NCBI GenBank assembly: GCA_964441765.1 | Contig: CAYTVI010000052.1 | Location: 1 to 14,260, forward strand | Direction of reading: 5' to 3' | DNA length: 14,260 nt | Origin: Sulfurospirillum sp964441765 | GTDB lineage: Bacteria; Campylobacterota; Campylobacteria; Campylobacterales; Sulfurospirillaceae | In this document: piece by piece, positions 12,903 to 14,260 of the stretch | Layout: every line of letters begins with the position of its first letter | How positions within the stretch are numbered: the first letter of the stretch is position 1 | Notes under the pieces: model-generated | Seen by the model: the letters and a program-made list of their open reading frames with translations, nothing else | The model's database searches: none | What the model was told of the DNA's origin: nothing | Program-made: the position numbers and the translations under genes

Positions 12903-14260
12903 ATGGCTAAAAAATACATCGATGTGATGGATACAACGTTTAGAGATGGGTTTCAGTCGGTTTTTGGTGGACGCGTACTGATGGATGATTTTTTACCTGC
13001 AGTCGCAGCAGCACGTGATGCTGGAATTAGCCATTTTGAATTTGGAGGCGGAGCACGTTTCCAAAGTTTGTATTTTTATCTTAATGAAGATGCCTTTGAG
13101 ATGATGGATAAGTTTCGTGCCATCGCAGGCCCTGATGCAAATCTTCAAACCTTGGCACGCGGTGTCAATACCGTCATGCTTGATACAGGTAATCGAGAAT
13201 TAATTGACTTACATGCTAAGATGTTTAAAAAGCATGGGACAACAACGATTCGTAACTTTGATGCGCTCAATGATGTTGAAAATCTAAAATACAGTGGTGA
13301 ATGCATTGTCAACCATGGGCTAAAACATGAAATTGTGGTTACTATGATGGATTTACCTCCAGGATGCGTGGGAGCGCACGATGTGGCATTCTATGAAAAA
13401 ACACTTCGTGAAATTTTAGATTCGGGCATTCCTTACCATAGCATCTGTTTTAAAGATGCCAGTGGAACATCTAGCCCTCAAAAAGTGTATGAAACACTTA
13501 AAATGGCACGTAAACTTGTTCCAGATGGGACACATTTACGTCTTCATACGCATGAGACAGCAGGTGTTTCTGTTGCATGTTACTTAGCGGCGCTTGAAGC
13601 AGGAGTCGATGGTATCGATATGGCGGCAAGCCCTGTGAGCGGTGGAACAAGCCAACCTGATATTTTAACCATGCTTCATGCGGTTAAAGGGAAGGATTAT
13701 GATTTAGGTGGATTAGAGTTAGAGAAGATTTTAAAATACGAAGAGGTGTTGCAAGATTGCCTCAAAGATTACTTTATGCCTCCTGAAGCGACACAAGTTT
13801 CTCCTTTGATTCCTTTTTCTCCAATGCCAGGAGGCGCACTTACTGCCAATACTCAAATGTTACGCGATAACAACATTCTTCATAAGTTTCCAGAAGTGAT
13901 TAAGGCGATGCGTGAAGTGGTTGAAAAAGGTGGATATGGTACCAGTGTAACACCTGTTTCACAGTTTTATTTCCAACAAGCCTTTAACAATGTGATGTTT
14001 GGACCGTGGAATAAAATTGCGGAAGGGTATGGCAAGATGGTTTTAGGTTATTTTGGTAAAACGCCTGTAACCCCAGATAAAGAGGTTGTTGAATTAGCCA
14101 GTAAACAACTAAAACTTGAACCTACCACAAAAAAAGCCCTTGATTTAGCTGATGCCGATGAAACCAAATCACTCTTACATGTAAAAGAAATCCTTCAAAA
14201 AGAAAAAATCCAAATTACGGATGAAAACCTCTTTATTGCCGCTTCGTGTAAAGAAAAAGG
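12903..14260 (+). CDS. oadA: Biotin-dependent carboxyltransferase, OadA/PycB-like alpha subunit (3' end outside window)
   Basis: This is the carboxyltransferase subunit of an oxaloacetate decarboxylase or two-subunit pyruvate carboxylase; it moves CO2 between biotin and pyruvate/oxaloacetate in a TIM barrel. The first 452 residues are visible and the frame is open at the window end. The metal and catalytic set is kept: D15 in DTTFRDGFQS (10-19), K184 in CFKDASG, H215 and H217 in RLHTHETAG, the segment SPVSGGTSQP and T350 in VTPVSQ. K184, H215 and H217 carry the same numbers as in the Propionibacterium transcarboxylase 5S subunit. Differences from typical OadA include GFQSVFGGR for AHQSLLATR, FEFGGGARF for EMWGGATF and ARGVN for LRGQN, so the protein is divergent. 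The biotinyl domain would be beyond the window. The start follows oadG by 18 bp with an AAGTAAG-like site. Direction of reaction cannot be read from sequence. Confidence 0.85.
   Translation, partial: MAKKYIDVMDTTFRDGFQSVFGGRVLMDDFLPAVAAARDAGISHFEFGGGARFQSLYFYLNEDAFEMMDKFRAIAGPDANLQTLARGVNTVMLDTGNRELIDLHAKMFKKHGTTTIRNFDALNDVENLKYSGECIVNHGLKHEIVVTMMDLPPGCVGAHDVAFYEKTLREILDSGIPYHSICFKDASGTSSPQKVYETLKMARKLVPDGTHLRLHTHETAGVSVACYLAALEAGVDGIDMAASPVSGGTSQPDILTMLHAVKGKDYDLGGLELEKILKYEEVLQDCLKDYFMPPEATQVSPLIPFSPMPGGALTANTQMLRDNNILHKFPEVIKAMREVVEKGGYGTSVTPVSQFYFQQAFNNVMFGPWNKIAEGYGKMVLGYFGKTPVTPDKEVVELASKQLKLEPTTKKALDLADADETKSLLHVKEILQKEKIQITDENLFIAASCKEK
14175..14184. repeat. TTACATGTAA palindrome, copy 4
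   Basis: A perfect 10-bp palindrome within the carboxyltransferase coding region, identical to the copies at 262, 6344 and 9521. Function, if any, is unknown at this position. Confidence 0.35.

Overview
The window looks like a chromosomal segment of a Campylobacterota (epsilonproteobacterial) organism, most likely Sulfurospirillum or a close relative. The grounds are the AT-rich sequence, an atpE gene standing alone outside an ATP synthase operon and encoding the signal-like N-terminus typical of that group, the style of the sensor kinase, and the mix of TRAP transport, a FAD/Fe-S 2-hydroxyacid dehydrogenase and biotin-dependent decarboxylase genes. The genus is an inference from recalled protein sequences, not from a search. 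All convincing genes lie on the + strand and coding density is high. No insertion sequence, phage gene or CRISPR array was seen.

Layout. (1) 1-2563: a mini J-domain protein followed by polynucleotide phosphorylase (pnp), probably one transcript. (2) 2591-3099: an 11-bp inverted repeat carrying a TATAAT box, the ATP synthase c-subunit gene atpE, a strong intrinsic terminator and a class II tRNA-Leu(GAG). (3) 3203-6299: an 86-residue protein of unknown function, a histidine kinase with a periplasmic ABC-type substrate-binding sensor domain, and an OmpR-type response regulator. (4) 6300-9530: a regulatory region with two inverted repeats and a TATAAT box, then the tripartite TRAP transporter dctP-dctQ-dctM of the TakP/lactate-binding type, with a stable hairpin between dctP and dctQ and a 13-bp terminator stem after dctM. 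(5) 9641-12481: a 946-residue FAD/4Fe-4S/CCG-domain fusion of the D-lactate/2-hydroxyacid dehydrogenase class. (6) 12639-14260: a small membrane gamma subunit (OadG-like) and a carboxyltransferase alpha subunit (OadA/PycB-like) that runs off the window.

How the genes may work together (inference). The kinase senses a small organic acid outside the cytoplasm. The regulator controls the TRAP genes, which import a 2-hydroxy- or 2-oxo-acid, plausibly lactate, with Na+. The FAD/Fe-S enzyme oxidises the hydroxyacid to pyruvate and feeds electrons to the quinone pool. The biotin-dependent enzyme links pyruvate and oxaloacetate and, if a beta subunit lies downstream, couples this to Na+ movement. That would make regions 3-6 a lactate sensing, uptake and Na+-coupled C3/C4 module. 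The most unexplained DNA-level signals are a recurring palindrome TTACATGTAA (four copies, two of them in the control regions of this module) and the inverted repeat around the atpE promoter.
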